Shown here piece after piece: positions 12,499-14,355 of a stretch of 14,355 bases of DNA. The notes beneath the pieces were generated by a model that was not told the DNA's origin, ran no database searches, and saw only the letters and a program-made list of their open reading frames with translations. Each line of letters starts with the position of its first letter. The first letter of the stretch is position 1. The DNA is from Chrysochromulina parva (taxonomy: Eukaryota; Haptophyta; Prymnesiales; Chrysochromulinaceae). The stretch covers positions 1 to 14,355 of the forward strand of contig PJAB01001456.1 in the NCBI GenBank assembly GCA_002887195.1, given 5' to 3'. The position numbers and the translations under genes are program-made.

Positions 12499-14355
12499 AT
12501 GCCAGCGCCACCTCGCAAAGCGCCGCCGGGAACCAAGCGCGTCTCCAGTCCTCGCACCAAGTCTGGTTCACGTTTCGCTGTCCCTGAGATCAAGCATGTT
12601 CCCGGCGATTCAGTCCAGGCGATGATTAGGGCTGCATTGAAACATCACGGCGCCCGGCTCAGTGACCTCGTCAGAGAGTGGGATACAGATCGGAATGGCG
12701 AAGTGAGCCGCGCCGAATTTCGCAACGGTCTCAAAGCCCTTGGAGTTGAAGGAGAGAATGCTGAGTTTGACGCTCTCTTCGACGCATGGGATTCCGACGG
12801 GGGAGGCTCCCTAGACTTCATGGAGCTGGAAAAGGCGCTTCGAGCCAATGACAGCCTAAAGGATGCCATGCAGGCAAAGTTGGCCGCGGCGAATCTTGAG
12901 GCGAACAAGGCACCTCGCAACCAAGGGTACGTGTTCATGAGCAACGCTGCGATCCGACAGCAGCGTGCCAAGGAGCGTAGCACGGAAGAGCTTGCTCTAA
13001 AGGAGAGACTTCTCGTCGAGGAGCGGGCACAGCTGAAGCTCGCGGAGCTTGGGGAGGCGCTGCGAACGGCGTCGGCCTCGGGAGACTTGCAGGAGGTGCA
13101 ACGCATCCTAGCAAGCACGACGAAGGAGCGCACTCGCCAGCGGAGTGGGCAGGAGCGGCCGAGTGGCGAGGGGGAGCCGCTGGCAGCGGCCTCTGTCAGC
13201 ATGAAGGAGCTGCTCGAGCACTCGAATCATGAGGGCGTGACTGCGCTGATCAAAGCTGCCATGTATGGGCGCGAGGGCGTGGTGCGCACGCTACTCCATG
13301 CAGGAGCACTGGTCGATGCGACCGACCAGCGTCGCCGCACCGCGCTTATGCTGGGTGCGCTCAACGGACGTGTCGAGGTGCTCAAACTTCTTTTTGAGGC
13401 AGGCGCCTCTGTCGAGCTCGCCGATGCCAAGGGGCGCACGGCCCTCATGCATGCGGCAGAGCACGGGCACGCGGAAGCAGTCACCCTCCTCGCGGCGACG
13501 TGCAAGAAGCGCGCGATCATGCGCGCGATGCGCACCGTCGAGGGCGACTCGATTGAAGAGGTTGTTGCCGCCCGCCGCGCTGCTGGCAGCATCGTTGGTG
13601 CGCCGTGGCTGGCAGAGAGGGACGAGAGCGGGTGCACTGCGTTGGACCTGGCCAAGGGAGCGGAGCAGGCCGCAGCGATCAAGGTGCTCAAGGCACTCGA
13701 GGCCGAGGCGGCGCAGCAGCTTGCAGAGGCGGAAGCTCGCAGCGCCGATGAGGCGGAGGAGAAGGCGCGGCGGAAGGCAGCTGCGGCTGAGAAGGCGGCG
13801 GCTGAGAAGGCGGCGGCTGAACAGGCAGCGGCTGAGAAGGCGGCGGCGAAGAAGGCGGCGGCTCACCAGGCGGCGGCTGACCAGGCGGCGGCTGACCAGG
13901 CGGCGGCTGAGAAGGCGGCGGCTGAGCAGGCAGCGGCATCGGCAGCAGCGGTAAGCTCACGCGCGGCGGAGATGGATGGAGCCCAGCAGCTCAAGCGTGA
14001 GAAGAGCGCTTCCAAGTGGGCCAACCTGCGGGAAATGCACCGCTCCAGTTCGGGGATGGTGAGCGGCAGCGCCGAAGCACCGATGGCAGGCGATGCGGAT
14101 GTGGGCATGCGTGCCGACAGGAGAGGCGACGGCGCGGGGCGGGCGGTGCCGACGGGCTGGGCCGGGGAGCTGATGCGTACGATGGGTGCCCGCCAGGGAA
14201 AATTCATAACGGGCTTCTTAGCAAGCTTCGGCTTTTCGAAGGAATCAGGCCTACGGCCTAGCATGTCGCACACGGAGGCCTTCAGCGTGCTGGACCAAGA
14301 CGGCAGCGGTACGATCTCGGCGAGCGAGCTCAAGTCGGCGCTCATGAAGGGTGGT
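12499..14355 (+). CDS. EF-hand / ankyrin repeat / Ala-rich helix / EF-hand protein, 3'-partial
   Basis: The ATG at 12499-12501 directly follows an in-frame TAG (12496-12498), and the frame is open for 619 codons to the window edge. Two N-terminal EF-hands have loops DTDRNGEVSRAE (62-73, canonical) and DSDGGGSLDFME (98-109, Gly at loop position 5). A charged helical stretch follows at 150-215. Three ankyrin repeats lie at about 246-335 (GVTALIKAAMYGREGVVRTL, RTALMLGALNGRVEVLKLL, GRTALMHAAEHGHAEAVTLL). A possible decayed repeat lies near 375-400. An Ala-rich helix of five-residue units (A-E-K/Q-A-A) spans 430-479. A third canonical EF-hand loop, DQDGSGTISASE, lies at 599-610; a partner EF-hand probably lies beyond the window. 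Known families suggest a calcium-responsive protein-binding scaffold; targets are unknown. No kinase or membrane segment is visible. Confidence 0.85.
   Translation, partial: MPAPPRKAPPGTKRVSSPRTKSGSRFAVPEIKHVPGDSVQAMIRAALKHHGARLSDLVREWDTDRNGEVSRAEFRNGLKALGVEGENAEFDALFDAWDSDGGGSLDFMELEKALRANDSLKDAMQAKLAAANLEANKAPRNQGYVFMSNAAIRQQRAKERSTEELALKERLLVEERAQLKLAELGEALRTASASGDLQEVQRILASTTKERTRQRSGQERPSGEGEPLAAASVSMKELLEHSNHEGVTALIKAAMYGREGVVRTLLHAGALVDATDQRRRTALMLGALNGRVEVLKLLFEAGASVELADAKGRTALMHAAEHGHAEAVTLLAATCKKRAIMRAMRTVEGDSIEEVVAARRAAGSIVGAPWLAERDESGCTALDLAKGAEQAAAIKVLKALEAEAAQQLAEAEARSADEAEEKARRKAAAAEKAAAEKAAAEQAAAEKAAAKKAAAHQAAADQAAADQAAAEKAAAEQAAASAAAVSSRAAEMDGAQQLKREKSASKWANLREMHRSSSGMVSGSAEAPMAGDADVGMRADRRGDGAGRAVPTGWAGELMRTMGARQGKFITGFLASFGFSKESGLRPSMSHTEAFSVLDQDGSGTISASELKSALMKGG
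13786..13935 (+). repeat. Ten tandem 15-base units encoding A-(E/D/K/H)-(K/Q)-A-A
   Basis: Ten consecutive 15-base units based on gctgagaaggcggcg fill this stretch exactly. Variants exchange GAG with GAC, CAC or AAG, and AAG with CAG. It encodes an alanine-rich helix with charged residues every five positions. The minus strand reads as a Pro-rich repeat frame, which is a shadow. Copy number is likely variable between strains. Confidence 0.92.

Noticed and set aside
13265..13954. Arg-rich plus-strand frame and Pro-rich minus-strand frames over the 15-base repeats
   Set aside because: They are shadows of the EF-hand/ankyrin frame; low-complexity Arg or Pro repeats follow from the repeat DNA itself.
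1..14355. tRNA, rRNA or other known structural RNA genes
   Set aside because: I found no tRNA B-box-like motif or rRNA-like stretch while reading; a covariance-model scan would settle it.

Overview
The window looks like nuclear DNA of a GC-rich unicellular alga. A haptophyte is my best guess, but pelagophyte or other algal origins cannot be excluded without a search. Reasons: eukaryote-only domain combinations (AP2-like arrays, Tudor-like barrels, a CXXC half-finger, RING, WW, EF-hand plus ankyrin), spacers of about 170-600 bases, no bacterial-style operons or ribosome binding sites, long Ala-rich GC-driven low-complexity tracts, and G/C-ending codons. All genes read as uninterrupted frames; I see no convincing intron, but N-terminal exons outside the listed starts cannot be ruled out. 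Several maximal open frames begin at GTG or TTG; I chose the first sensible ATG instead.

Layout. At 1-878 (+) lies the C-terminal part of a GT90/CAP10-type glycosyltransferase. From 1091 to 10873 six genes run on the minus strand: (i) a 934-residue protein with seven good and one decayed AP2-like repeats, a Tudor-like barrel, half of a CXXC zinc finger and a C-terminal RING; (ii) a 3-hydroxyacyl-CoA-dehydrogenase-like Rossmann protein with a small barrel, a 20-Ala run and a WW domain that is cut in its first loop by an in-frame TAG; (iii) a cyclic-nucleotide-binding-like domain fused to a mitochondrial-carrier-like membrane region; (iv, v) two tandem paralogues encoding signal peptide-FKBP-transmembrane helix-parvulin dual prolyl isomerases; (vi) an unrecognised helical protein. 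The last is divergent from an aldo/keto reductase (+, 11078-11962). The window ends inside an EF-hand/ankyrin/Ala-rich coiled/EF-hand protein (+, 12499 to the end), which runs open to the window edge.

The genes do not form an obvious pathway. Points of most interest are the AP2 array-Tudor-CXXC-RING architecture, the nonsense codon inside an otherwise textbook WW domain, the duplicated membrane-anchored FKBP-parvulin fusions with patchy near-identity, the CNBD-carrier fusion, and the EF-ankyrin-EF protein. Intergenic regions contain little that I can name beyond short repeats, palindromes sharing a CTTGCAAG core, and one hairpin.
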